46,448 nucleotides of DNA from Mycolicibacterium porcinum (GTDB taxonomy: Bacteria; Actinomycetota; Actinomycetes; Mycobacteriales; Mycobacteriaceae): NCBI GenBank assembly GCA_001942045.1, contig MSTD01000005.1, positions 123,547 to 169,994 of the forward strand, given 5' to 3'. The notes under the pieces were generated by a model. That model had not been told where the DNA came from and made no database searches. It saw only the letters and a list, made by a program, of their open reading frames with translations. Below, piece by piece: positions 7,885-15,795 of the stretch. The position numbers and the translations under genes were made by a program. Each line of letters begins with the position of its first letter. The stretch's first letter is position 1.

Positions 7885-7900
7885 TCGAATGTATGTTCGA
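7885..7900. promoter_or_regulatory. LexA (SOS) box upstream of DUF222/HNH gene
   Basis: TCGAATGTATGTTCGA matches the mycobacterial LexA operator TCGAAC-N4-GTTCGA in 11 of 12 fixed bases (T for C at position 6). It ends 3 bp before ATG 7904, so LexA would block transcription start. LexA boxes ahead of 13E12-type genes are an established mycobacterial pattern. Confidence 0.8.
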
Positions 7901-7903
7901 ATC

Positions 7904-9733
7904 ATGCAGGCGGGTGCGGTCCAAGCGGTGGCGGGGTTGCGGGCCGCGTTCGACGCGTTCGCGGCGTGTGACTTCGGTTCGCTGACCCGCGCCGATGTGC
8001 TGGCAGTGCTCGACGAGTACGAGGCATTGAGTTGTCAGCTGCCTTCGCCGCTGCATCGACTGCTGGCCCAACTGCAGGCCGACACCACGCCCCGCGAGCT
8101 CGGCGCCAAGTCGTGGAACGAGGTGCTGCGCATCCGTTGGCGCCTATCGCGTGCCGAAGCCGGCCGCCGGCTGGCCGAGGCCGCCGAGTTGGGGCCCCGC
8201 CGCTCGTTGACCGGGGAACCGCTGCCACCGGTGCTGCCGGCGGTGGCCGCCGCCCAGAGCGCCGGACTGATCAATCCCGACCACGTCAAAGTGTCGCGCG
8301 ACGCCATCAATGGGCTACCGGCGTTCGTCGACCACACCACGCGCGAACAGTTCGAGGCCGACCTGGTCCGGGTCGCGGTAGGGGTGGGCCCCAAAGAACT
8401 CAAAGACACCGCCGAGTTGCGGTTGTTTCTGCTCGATCAGGACGGACCCGAACCTGACGACACCGAACGTGCCCGCAAACGCGGGCTGTCGGCCGGCAAA
8501 CAGGGTCGTGACGCGATGACCGCGCTGACGGGCAACCTGACCCCCGAAGCCGCCGCGGTGTGGGAGGTGCTGTTCGCCAAGTTCGCCGCCCCTGGCATGT
8601 GCAACCCGGATGACGACGAGCCCTGCACCTGCGGCACCCCCACCCAAGCCCAGATCGACAACGATCACCGCAGCCTGGCTCAACGCCAACACGACGCGCT
8701 GCTGGTCGTCGGACGCATCGCGCTGATGACGGATCTGGGTCAGCTCAACGGGCTGCCGGTGTCGGTGATCGTCCGCACCACATTGCAAGACCTCGAATCG
8801 CGTGCCGGGATCGGTGTGACCGGTGGGGGCACCAAGATTCCCATCCGCGACCTCATCCGCATGGGAGCCCACGCCAGTCACTACCTGGCGGTCTTCGATC
8901 AGGCCACCGGAGCGGCCCTGAACTATTTTCGGGCTCGCCGGGTCGCCAGCCCCGCCCAACGCATCATGCTCATTGCCCGCGACGGAGGGTGCACCAAACC
9001 GGGCTGCACCGTGGGTGTCTACGGCTGCCAAGCCCACCACGGCGAGGCCGACTGGGCTGCCGGCGGCCACACCAACGTCGACACATTGGCCTTGGCCTGC
9101 GGCCCCGATAACCGCCAGGTCGATGAGGACGGCGGCTACACCACCACCATCAACGCACACGGCGACGTCGAATGGCATCCCCCACCGGGGCTCGACCACG
9201 GCCAACACCGCATCAACTACTACCACCGCCCCGAACTGCTACTCACTCCACCCGCACCACCAGACGCGACGCCGGGTGTGGCGTATGACCCGGAACCGGA
9301 GCCTGAACCGGAACTGGACCCTGAAGCGGCGCCCAACACCGAGCCGCAGCCAGCCTCTGCGCCCGCGTACATCTCCGAACCGGCCCCCGCCACGGCGGCG
9401 GAGTGGGACCTCGAGCCCGACCCCGAATGGACACCGCGATGGGACCTGGCGCCTGACCCCCAATGGGAGCCGGAGCCCGAGCCCGAATGGGGGTTCATGC
9501 CCGACCTCACCCAAATGCCGAACTGGGACGACGGGCCCGACTGGGATCCAGAGTGCGACCCCACCTTCGACCCACCCACGACCAACATCGAATATCTCTG
9601 GGACACAACCTCATTCGCCTCAGAACCATCCGACCCGCGGCTCCTCCCACCCGACTGGATACCGCTCGACTCCAACCCAAGCCAACCCATCAACGACCAC
9701 GCTCTCGAAGACAAGGCAGTCCGCGGGCCATAG
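7904..9733 (+). CDS. DUF222 / HNH endonuclease-domain protein (13E12 family)
   Basis: About 609 residues. The DUF222 domain occupies roughly residues 1-320. The HNH nuclease-like region (about 360-420) shows GCTKPGCTV, CQAHHGEADWAAGG, TNVDTLALACGPDNR, with the paired Cys, HH and Asn of the 13E12 group. The rest is an unusual acidic, Pro- and Trp-rich tail of about 170 residues with repeated DPxW/EPEW units (for example EWDLEPDPEWTPRWDL). ATG 7904 is taken as start because the LexA box lies just upstream; earlier TTG/ATG codons would put the box inside the gene. Family members are SOS-linked, but a defined biochemical role is not established. Expression is predicted to rise on DNA damage. Confidence 0.88.
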   Translation: MQAGAVQAVAGLRAAFDAFAACDFGSLTRADVLAVLDEYEALSCQLPSPLHRLLAQLQADTTPRELGAKSWNEVLRIRWRLSRAEAGRRLAEAAELGPRRSLTGEPLPPVLPAVAAAQSAGLINPDHVKVSRDAINGLPAFVDHTTREQFEADLVRVAVGVGPKELKDTAELRLFLLDQDGPEPDDTERARKRGLSAGKQGRDAMTALTGNLTPEAAAVWEVLFAKFAAPGMCNPDDDEPCTCGTPTQAQIDNDHRSLAQRQHDALLVVGRIALMTDLGQLNGLPVSVIVRTTLQDLESRAGIGVTGGGTKIPIRDLIRMGAHASHYLAVFDQATGAALNYFRARRVASPAQRIMLIARDGGCTKPGCTVGVYGCQAHHGEADWAAGGHTNVDTLALACGPDNRQVDEDGGYTTTINAHGDVEWHPPPGLDHGQHRINYYHRPELLLTPPAPPDATPGVAYDPEPEPEPELDPEAAPNTEPQPASAPAYISEPAPATAAEWDLEPDPEWTPRWDLAPDPQWEPEPEPEWGFMPDLTQMPNWDDGPDWDPECDPTFDPPTTNIEYLWDTTSFASEPSDPRLLPPDWIPLDSNPSQPINDHALEDKAVRGP

Positions 9734-9819
9734 CCCTCACGCGTGGTCGCTGCTGCCGCCTGTGCGATGAACCGCACGGTCGTACAGGCACGCGGCGAGG
9801 GCCGCTGCCCAGATGCATC

Positions 9820-10251
9820 TCATCGGCTGCACCTACGTGCGCTCCGGGCAGCGCCCGCGCTGGCGACCCGCATGGCGATGGCGACGAGAATCTGCGTGCC
9901 CGGGATGATCGTGCGGAAGCTGATTGCCGTAGTCATCACGCTGCCGGTGCCCGCAGGTTCGACAGTGATCTGACCGGTGTACTCGCGGAAGGGCAGTCCC
10001 GACACCAGGCTGTAGCTCAGGGTTGTCGGCGGTTCGAACGCGGTAATCCGTTCCCGGACAGTCGGTCCGAACATGTGAAGCGCGCGGACTGCTCCGACAC
10101 CGTTGCGATCGGGGCTACCAGGATTCTCTAGAACCACTCTGCGAGACGGCGTCCACTCGGACATTCGTTCATGGTTAGAGACGATGCCCCAAACGACAGT
10201 CGGGTCCGCCGCGACCCGGCGAACGTCGGTGTAGCGGTAGGACCTTCCCAT
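9820..10251 (-). CDS. SRPBCC (START/polyketide cyclase-like) family protein
   Basis: A 143-residue protein with the SRPBCC helix-grip pattern: YRYTDVRRVAADPTVVWGIV at the N-terminus, MSEWTPS, then strands ending in EPAGTGSVMTTAISFRTIIPGT and a final amphipathic helix. Such proteins bind hydrophobic ligands in a deep cavity; none of the sequence shows a catalytic site. ATG 10251 is chosen; a GTG two codons upstream is possible. It lies 35 bp downstream of the TetR gene on the same strand and is probably co-transcribed with it. Divergently across the TetR operator is the ABC1-ABC1-P450 operon, so the SRPBCC protein may bind the same lipid-like compound. That link is inference. Confidence 0.8.
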   Translation of the reverse strand: MGRSYRYTDVRRVAADPTVVWGIVSNHERMSEWTPSRRVVLENPGSPDRNGVGAVRALHMFGPTVRERITAFEPPTTLSYSLVSGLPFREYTGQITVEPAGTGSVMTTAISFRTIIPGTQILVAIAMRVASAGAARSARRCSR

Positions 10252-10286
10252 CTGCACAGGCAAGCATGGCTGAGGCCTGCTGTCTA

Positions 10287-10883
10287 TCAGCCGAGTGACT
10301 GCACGCGCGCGGCGAGGGTGGCCGTCCATTCCCTCAGGTACTCGTCGTCGGTCGAGGGCGCCGTCGCTCGGCGGAACAGGTTGGAGGCGAGGCGCTCTCC
10401 GAGGAGGCTGTTGATTCCAAGTGAAGCCAGCACCTTCGTCTGTTCGGGTGACTTGTCCGGCGCCCAGGCGTTGATCCATCCGTTCAGCTCGTCGCACAGC
10501 CCGTCGACGAGCGCGGCGTAGGCGGTGTCCAGCCGACCGGACAACCCCGCGGGCGTGCGGGCCGCGACCTGGAGTAGCTCGCTTTCCTGATCGATCACCG
10601 TGAGCAGATAGCGGCCGAGCACGGTCAGTTCGCTGTGCAGGTCACCGAGCCCGGCGAACAAGGCGCGGATGTCCTGCATGGCCGAGCGGCGGTCCAGCTG
10701 ACGGTCGATACCGGCTGATAGGAGGGCGTCCTTGGATTTGAAGTGGCGGTACAGCGCTCCCGAGCCGGCCGACAAGCCTGCCGCGGCTTCGATCTGGGAC
10801 ACGCTGGTGGCCTCGAAGCCCTTGTCGCTGAACAGTTTCATCGCCTCGGTGACCAGCCGCTCCCGGGTTGATCCGCCCGACAT
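10287..10883 (-). CDS. TetR/AcrR family regulator of the ABC1-P450 module
   Basis: A 198-residue TetR repressor: RERLVTEAMKLFSDKGFEAT, then the HTH QIEAAAGLSAGSGALYRHF-K-S-K-D, with the conserved Y-R-H-F-x-x-K. The C-terminal domain (LLTVIDQESELLQVAARTP) is of the mycobacterial type commonly seen beside lipid genes. ATG 10883 is chosen because CAGGAG (complement of 10891-10896) lies 7 bp before it. The palindrome AAGTGATCACTT (10898-10909) immediately upstream is a good autoregulatory operator and could also control the divergent operon starting at 10963. The SRPBCC gene follows in the same direction. Confidence 0.9.
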   Translation of the reverse strand: MSGGSTRERLVTEAMKLFSDKGFEATSVSQIEAAAGLSAGSGALYRHFKSKDALLSAGIDRQLDRRSAMQDIRALFAGLGDLHSELTVLGRYLLTVIDQESELLQVAARTPAGLSGRLDTAYAALVDGLCDELNGWINAWAPDKSPEQTKVLASLGINSLLGERLASNLFRRATAPSTDDEYLREWTATLAARVQSLG

Positions 10884-10897
10884 CGTTGACCTCCTGC

Positions 10898-10909
10898 AAG
10901 TGATCACTT
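10898..10909. promoter_or_regulatory. Palindromic operator AAGTGATCACTT between TetR and ABC1 genes
   Basis: A perfect 12-bp palindrome lies next to the TetR ribosome site and 53 bp before the divergent ABC1 start. Location and symmetry suit a TetR dimer controlling both directions. Binding is inferred, not shown. Confidence 0.55.
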
Positions 10910-10962
10910 ACTGTGCGTATGAATGCACTGTACTACGAGTCCAACCCTGTGGGAGCGGTTCG

Positions 10963-12396
10963 ATGGCAGAACACCACCAGCATGTGCCGCAAGGCCGGCT
11001 TCGCCGGACCATGCCCTTGGCCGGGTTCACCGCTCGTGCCGCTGGTGGGCGGCTGGTTGCGGGACTGCGGGAGAAGACCGGTTCGCCAGGTGCCGTCGAG
11101 CGGTTCCACGAGCAGACTGCCGAGCGCTATGTCGAAATGCTCGGGCACTCCAAGGGTGTCCTGATGAAAGTTGGGCAGCTGATGTCCCTCGTGGACTCGT
11201 CAGATGTGGGGACCGGCGGATTCCAGCCGTACCAACATGCACTGGCACGACTGCAGGCGGACGCGCCGCCGATGGCGCCCGCAATCGTCCGCGAGGTGCT
11301 GAACGACGAACTCGAAGACGGCGTGAGGACTTTCGCCGAATTCAGCGACGAGCCGATCGCGTCGGCCTCGATCGGCCAGGTCCACCGCGCGGTGCTTCGC
11401 GATGGGCGCGATGTCGCGGTCAAGGTGCAGTATCCCGGTGTGGCGCAGGCGATCCGTGAGGACCTCGCGAACACGGAGCTGATCGCTACGTTCCTACGAT
11501 TTGCCACGTCGGCCTCGGGGATCGTCTTCGACCCACGCGAGCTGGCCCGTGAGTACACCGCCCGCATCGCTGAGGAGGTGGACTACCGGCGCGAGGCTGA
11601 GATGATCGCGACGTTCCGCCGACTGTATTTCGACCATCCGTTCTTCCGGGTCCCCGACCTGGTCGGCCATGCCTGTACCGACCGGGTGCTCACGATGACC
11701 TATCTGGACGGAATCGGTTGGGCGGCGGCGCAACAAGCGGAGCAAGCCCTCAAGAACCGCTGGGCTGAAGTCATCACGCGGTTCAGCTATTCGAACATCC
11801 GGCACAGCAACCTGCTCCATGCCGACCCGCACCCGGGCAATTACCGGTTCGGACATGACGGCAGCGTCGGGTTCGTCGACTTCGGCTGCATCAAGATGCT
11901 GGCAGAACGGAAGCGCAGAATGTGGATTTCCATTGTGCGCAACACGATCGACAAGCGGTTCGACGATCTGCGGGCCGACGTGATCGAAGCGGGATTCATC
12001 ACTGACGGCTTCCCGCTGACAGGCGAGCAACTCTGCGACTTCTGGACGCACGTGTTCTACGACGTCATCGTCGCTCCTCAGCCCGTCACCTATACCGCCA
12101 AGAGCGCCGCGCGAACCACACGGTGGATGTTCAGCCCCGACTCCGCCAATCCGTTGTCTCGCATGCTGATACCCGACGCCTATGCCTTTGCCCCGCGGGT
12201 GCATCAGGCGCTCACCAGTATCTCGGCCAAACTGCACGCCACACTGCCGGCACGCGCGATCGTCGACGACATGGACGGAGTCGCCGAACCCGCAACTGAA
12301 CTGGGCCGGCAACACCACGCCTGGGTGCGTAAGCGGGGTCTACCGGGCGCTCTCGACGATCACACACAGACACGGCTCGGGAGCGAAATCGGATGA
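10963..12396 (+). CDS. ABC1/UbiB-family atypical protein kinase-like protein, copy 1
   Basis: A 477-residue UbiB/ADCK family protein. Family signatures are present: KVGQ at residues 69-72, the Ala-rich loop ASASIGQVHRA (about 133-143) replacing the usual Gly-rich loop, Lys154 in VAVKVQYPG, the catalytic-loop motif HADPHPGN (286-293), and DFG (306-308). No transmembrane helix is evident, unlike E. coli UbiB. These proteins are ATPases linked to isoprenoid-lipid and quinone metabolism. GGAG at 10952-10955 supports ATG 10963. The next gene, a paralogue, starts inside its stop codon (ATGA), and a P450 follows, so all three form one operon, probably controlled by the divergent TetR. Confidence 0.9.
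   Translation: MAEHHQHVPQGRLRRTMPLAGFTARAAGGRLVAGLREKTGSPGAVERFHEQTAERYVEMLGHSKGVLMKVGQLMSLVDSSDVGTGGFQPYQHALARLQADAPPMAPAIVREVLNDELEDGVRTFAEFSDEPIASASIGQVHRAVLRDGRDVAVKVQYPGVAQAIREDLANTELIATFLRFATSASGIVFDPRELAREYTARIAEEVDYRREAEMIATFRRLYFDHPFFRVPDLVGHACTDRVLTMTYLDGIGWAAAQQAEQALKNRWAEVITRFSYSNIRHSNLLHADPHPGNYRFGHDGSVGFVDFGCIKMLAERKRRMWISIVRNTIDKRFDDLRADVIEAGFITDGFPLTGEQLCDFWTHVFYDVIVAPQPVTYTAKSAARTTRWMFSPDSANPLSRMLIPDAYAFAPRVHQALTSISAKLHATLPARAIVDDMDGVAEPATELGRQHHAWVRKRGLPGALDDHTQTRLGSEIG
10993..11129 (+). repeat. 137-bp near-identical segment, copy 1 (in ABC1 copy 1)
   Basis: This stretch, encoding the N-terminal region from RLRRTMPLAGFTARAAGG to HEQTAER, matches 12423-12559 with only two differences (C/G and G/A) over 137 bp and no gap. 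The genes on either side of it are clearly more diverged (roughly two thirds identical in the next 60 bp). This points to recent gene conversion rather than uniform duplication age. Confidence 0.95.
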
Positions 12397-13802
12397 CTCC
12401 AGCAGACAACGTGGTGCCGCGCGGCCGGCTTCGCCGGACGATGCCCTTGGCCGGGTTCACCGCTCGTGCCGCTGGTGGGCGGCTGATTGCGGGACTGCGG
12501 GAGAAGACCGGTTCGCCAGGTGCCGTCGAGCGGTTCCACGAGCAGACTGCCGAGCGCTACACCGAACTGTTGGGCCATTCCAAAGGTGCCTTGATGAAGG
12601 CCGGTCAGATCCTGTCCATGATCGATGCCGGTGCCATCGGCAGTTCCGGATTCGCGCCATATCAACGGGCGCTGGCGCGACTACAGACCGCTGCGCCACC
12701 GATGCCCGTTGCTCTCGTACACACCGTCCTCGAAGACGAGCTCGGCTCAGGGATCGAATGTTTCGCGGAATTCGATGATGAGCCGATCGCGGCCGCATCC
12801 GTCGGGCAGGTGCACCGTGCCGTACTTCGTGACGGACGTGCGGTGGCGGTCAAGATTCAGTATCCCGGTGTGGCGCAGGCGATACGCGATGACCTCGCCA
12901 ACACCGAACTGTTGATCACGTTCATGCGATTGGGGGCCGCGGCCACCGGGATGACCATCGACATCCGTGCCATGGCCGCCGAAATCACCGCGCGGATCAC
13001 CGAAGAAGTCGACTACCGGCACGAGGCCGCGATGATCACCGCATTCGCCGACCTCCTACGGGGCCACCCGTTCATTCGCATTCCCGAAGTGGTCCCAGAA
13101 GCGTCGAGTGACCAGGTGCTGACCATGACCTACCTCGACGGGATGGATTGGGCCGCAGCCCAACACGCCGACCAGGACCTACGGAACACCTGGGCCGAAG
13201 CTGTCTTCCGGTTCATCAACAGCGGATCCCGTCACAGCAACCTCGTCCAGGTCGATCCGCATCCCGGCAACTTCCGCTTCAACCCGGACGGCACAGTCGG
13301 TTGCCTGGACTTCGGCTGTGTTCAAACCTTCCCGGAGCGGCCTCGCTGGCTGTTCCTCGCGTTGATGCACGCCGGGATGGAAGGGCGCTTCGACGATTGC
13401 CGTGACCACATGACCGAGATGGGGCTGATATCGGCAGAAACGCCGCTGAGTGACCAGGATCTGCGGCGCATAGTCGCAGACATGACACACGCGACCACAG
13501 CGCCCCAGCCGGTCACCTACACCTCGGACACCGCAGCCGGCAGCCTCCGCGCATTGTTCGGCGATCAGAACTTCCTGCCGGCCGGGCAGATGACGGTGAC
13601 CCGCGAATTCGTCTTCCTACCCAGATTGCAGATCGCTTTCGATCACATCGCCACCGGACTACGCGCTACCGTCCCGGTGCGGTCCATCCTCGAAGACCTC
13701 TCCGGCATCGCTGAACCCACCACCGAACTCGGGAAACTGCACCACGCCTGGCTCCGCGAACGCGGACTGCCGCGCGGATTGGACCACCATGACCATCCCT
13801 GA
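12393..13802 (+). CDS. ABC1/UbiB-family atypical protein kinase-like protein, copy 2
   Basis: A 469-residue paralogue of the gene just upstream, overlapping it by 4 bp (ATGA), which suggests translational coupling. It keeps KAGQ, the loop AAASVGQVHRA, the Lys in VAVKIQYPG and DFG. The catalytic-loop motif is QVDPHPGN, where copy 1 has HADPHPGN: His and Ala are changed but Asp and Asn stay (eukaryotic ADCK3/COQ8A also has a QTDP form). It therefore may still bind ATP. Paired, different ABC1 proteins from one operon could form a hetero-complex; that is inference. Its 3' end overlaps the P450 start by 14 bp. Confidence 0.9.
   Translation: MTPADNVVPRGRLRRTMPLAGFTARAAGGRLIAGLREKTGSPGAVERFHEQTAERYTELLGHSKGALMKAGQILSMIDAGAIGSSGFAPYQRALARLQTAAPPMPVALVHTVLEDELGSGIECFAEFDDEPIAAASVGQVHRAVLRDGRAVAVKIQYPGVAQAIRDDLANTELLITFMRLGAAATGMTIDIRAMAAEITARITEEVDYRHEAAMITAFADLLRGHPFIRIPEVVPEASSDQVLTMTYLDGMDWAAAQHADQDLRNTWAEAVFRFINSGSRHSNLVQVDPHPGNFRFNPDGTVGCLDFGCVQTFPERPRWLFLALMHAGMEGRFDDCRDHMTEMGLISAETPLSDQDLRRIVADMTHATTAPQPVTYTSDTAAGSLRALFGDQNFLPAGQMTVTREFVFLPRLQIAFDHIATGLRATVPVRSILEDLSGIAEPTTELGKLHHAWLRERGLPRGLDHHDHP
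12423..12559 (+). repeat. 137-bp near-identical segment, copy 2 (in ABC1 copy 2)
   Basis: Partner of 10993-11129: same length, two mismatches, same reading frame and same position in the protein. A second, shorter identical block of 26 bp is shared at 11428-11453 and 12858-12883, which codes for the conserved QYPGVAQAI segment. Confidence 0.95.
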
Positions 13803-14970
13803 ACTGGCGCTGGCACGACTTCCCTGGGGCGCGGCCGATCCCTATCCGTTCTACGAGGGACGGCGCCGCGCCGGTGACGTTGTCTGGGATGACACCGCGC
13901 AGGCCTGGCTGGTCCTCGGCTATCACGCCACCCGCCAGGTACTCACCGGACCGCAATGGACCAGCGACCCCCGCGCGAGCATGGCCGCTGCCGGCGCATC
14001 GGAGTTCTTCAACTCGACCTTCGTCGAAGCCAGCATGCTCTTCACCGACGGGCCTGCCCATGACCGGTTGCGTGGCGCGGTGCGGGACGTATTCGGCCGC
14101 GCCTTTGTCAGCCGGCTGACCGAAGGTGTCGAATCCATCTGTCACGGTACGATTTCCACGATTCCCGCCCAGCGCACGTTCGACGCCATGGGGCAGATCG
14201 CCCTGCCGCTACCGATTGCGGTCATCGGGGCGTGGCTGGGCCTGGACACCGACCAGTGCGCAGCGCTGCGCGAGCACTCGCCGACCATCATCCGCATCCT
14301 CGGCGGATTCGCCGATCGGGAAGAACTCGACCAGGGAATCGCAGCGGCTGCGGCGCTACTCACCGAGATGCTGCCCGCGACCGCTGACCGTCGCACCCAT
14401 CCCCAAGACGACCTGCTCAGCTACATCGCGGCTGACCCGACTCTCACGCTCGACGAAGTGGTGATCACCGCGATCCTCATCGCGGTCGCCGGGCACGAAA
14501 CCACCGCAAACCTACTCGGGGCCGGCCTCGTTCGATTACTTACACCCGATGAAGCCGGCAGCTGTCCCGCGGACGGGATCGACCCCGCTGCCCCGACGCT
14601 AGTCACCGAACTGCTGCGTCTTGACGGTCCCGTCCAGGCCACCGCTCGCACCGCGACTGTTGATCAGACCCTCGGTGGCATCGACATCAGTTGTGGTGAA
14701 ACCGTTCTGGCTTGCGTTGCGGCGGCCAACCGCGATCCGGCCGTCTACGACGATCCAGACGTGTTCCGTCCCGGACGGTCCGGGCCGGCGCCACTGGCCT
14801 TCGGTCACGGCGCCCACTACTGCCTGGGCGCGCCCCTGGCCCGATTGGAAACAGCTGCCGCCCTACGCCACATCTTGCGCCGCCGCCCCGTACTCGCGAG
14901 CAGCCCGACTTGGCGCGACACCCCGGCGATCCGCGGGCCGGCGACCGTTCCCATCCGCTTCAGCGCGTAA
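13789..14970 (+). CDS. Cytochrome P450
   Basis: A 393-residue soluble bacterial P450. The I-helix oxygen-activation motif AGHETT is at 234-239, the K-helix ExxR is ELLR at 274-277, and the heme-binding loop FGHGAHYCLG gives Cys345 as the axial thiolate ligand. All catalytic hallmarks are intact, so it should be an active monooxygenase needing external ferredoxin and reductase; none is encoded nearby. The ATG overlaps the end of ABC1 copy 2 by 14 bp, tying it to that operon. The substrate is unknown; the operon context (ABC1 proteins and a SRPBCC protein across the promoter) suggests a hydrophobic, possibly isoprenoid or lipid substrate, by inference only. Confidence 0.92.
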   Translation: MTIPELALARLPWGAADPYPFYEGRRRAGDVVWDDTAQAWLVLGYHATRQVLTGPQWTSDPRASMAAAGASEFFNSTFVEASMLFTDGPAHDRLRGAVRDVFGRAFVSRLTEGVESICHGTISTIPAQRTFDAMGQIALPLPIAVIGAWLGLDTDQCAALREHSPTIIRILGGFADREELDQGIAAAAALLTEMLPATADRRTHPQDDLLSYIAADPTLTLDEVVITAILIAVAGHETTANLLGAGLVRLLTPDEAGSCPADGIDPAAPTLVTELLRLDGPVQATARTATVDQTLGGIDISCGETVLACVAAANRDPAVYDDPDVFRPGRSGPAPLAFGHGAHYCLGAPLARLETAAALRHILRRRPVLASSPTWRDTPAIRGPATVPIRFSA

Positions 14971-14979
14971 CGACGTCGG

Positions 14980-15795
14980 TCAGCTGCCCATCGCCGCGGT
15001 GACCGCCTGCGCGATGAAGCGCACCGCGTCGTTGCGGCTGACCGAGGCCATCAGTTGTGCGGCTGCCTGAATCTCCGGGCCCACCAGGCAGGTCGGCCCG
15101 TCGGCGAGGTTGGCGAATGCGGCCGCGACCACGTCGTCGACGCCCGCGGCGCCCGGCGGCGTCTGTTCGGGAGATGAGATCTGGCCGCGCTCGTGCTCGA
15201 GCTTGCGCAGTGCGGGGGTGTCGGTCTTGCCCAGGATCAGTCCTAGGACGTCGACGCCTTTGGGACTCAGTTCGGTCCACAGCGCCTCGGCGAACACCAT
15301 GTCGAATGCCTTGCTCGCGCCGTAGGCCACCATGTTCGGACCGCCGGCGAATCCGGCCCCTGACCCGAAGATGATGATGCCGCCGCGACCGCGGTCCACC
15401 ATGGGTTGTGCGTAGTGATGGCACAACTGCATCGGCACCATGCAGTTGCGCTGCACCAGTGCCTCGGCATCCGACAGCGGCCCGGACAGGAACGGTGCGA
15501 ACTTGGGATCCGCCCCGGCGCAGTACACCAGGAAGCCGATGTCCAGGTCCGCGGTCGCGTCGATGATCTCGCGGGCAGCGCCGGGCGCGGCGAGATCGAT
15601 GGCCAGCGTGCGGGTCTGCACGCCCGCGCCCTCCCTGATGCCGGCCGCGACGTCGTCGAGAACCTCCTGCCGCCGGGCCAACAGCACCACGTTGAGGCCA
15701 CGCCGGGCCAGCTCTGCAGCCATCGCCGACCCGACTCCGTCGGAGGCCCCGGCCACCAATGCCCACGGCCCGTACCCGTCCGCGAATTCAGACAT
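14980..15795 (-). CDS. Short-chain dehydrogenase/reductase (SDR)
   Basis: A 271-residue classical-type SDR. The Rossmann Gly-rich motif is VAGASDGVGSAMA, the second motif is LVYCAGAD (in place of NNAG), and the active site is FGSGAGFAGG with YGASK, giving the Ser-Tyr-Lys set. ATG 15795 is chosen: it overlaps the end of the SnoaL-like gene by 8 bp, so it is the third gene of a tight operon with the MDR dehydrogenase and SnoaL-like protein. An alcohol/ketone redox step in catabolism of a lipid or aromatic compound is likely; the substrate is unknown. It converges on the P450 gene with a 9-bp gap. Confidence 0.9.
   Translation of the reverse strand: MSEFADGYGPWALVAGASDGVGSAMAAELARRGLNVVLLARRQEVLDDVAAGIREGAGVQTRTLAIDLAAPGAAREIIDATADLDIGFLVYCAGADPKFAPFLSGPLSDAEALVQRNCMVPMQLCHHYAQPMVDRGRGGIIIFGSGAGFAGGPNMVAYGASKAFDMVFAEALWTELSPKGVDVLGLILGKTDTPALRKLEHERGQISSPEQTPPGAAGVDDVVAAAFANLADGPTCLVGPEIQAAAQLMASVSRNDAVRFIAQAVTAAMGS

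Noticed and set aside
6800..8071. Long minus-strand frame opposite MTHFR
   Set aside because: The plus-strand MTHFR motifs and ribosome site are decisive; the antisense product has no recognisable feature.
9300..9640. CRISPR-like or tandem DNA repeat in the DUF222 tail
   Set aside because: The repetition is at the codon/protein level (EPEP, DPxW), irregular and without equal spacers.
9743..9973. Small plus-strand frame after the DUF222 gene
   Set aside because: Ala/Arg-rich, no ribosome site, antisense to the SRPBCC gene end.
9820..10251. Suspected frameshift at the end of the SRPBCC gene
   Set aside because: The last helix length is normal for the family and ends near the usual size, so the gene is probably complete.
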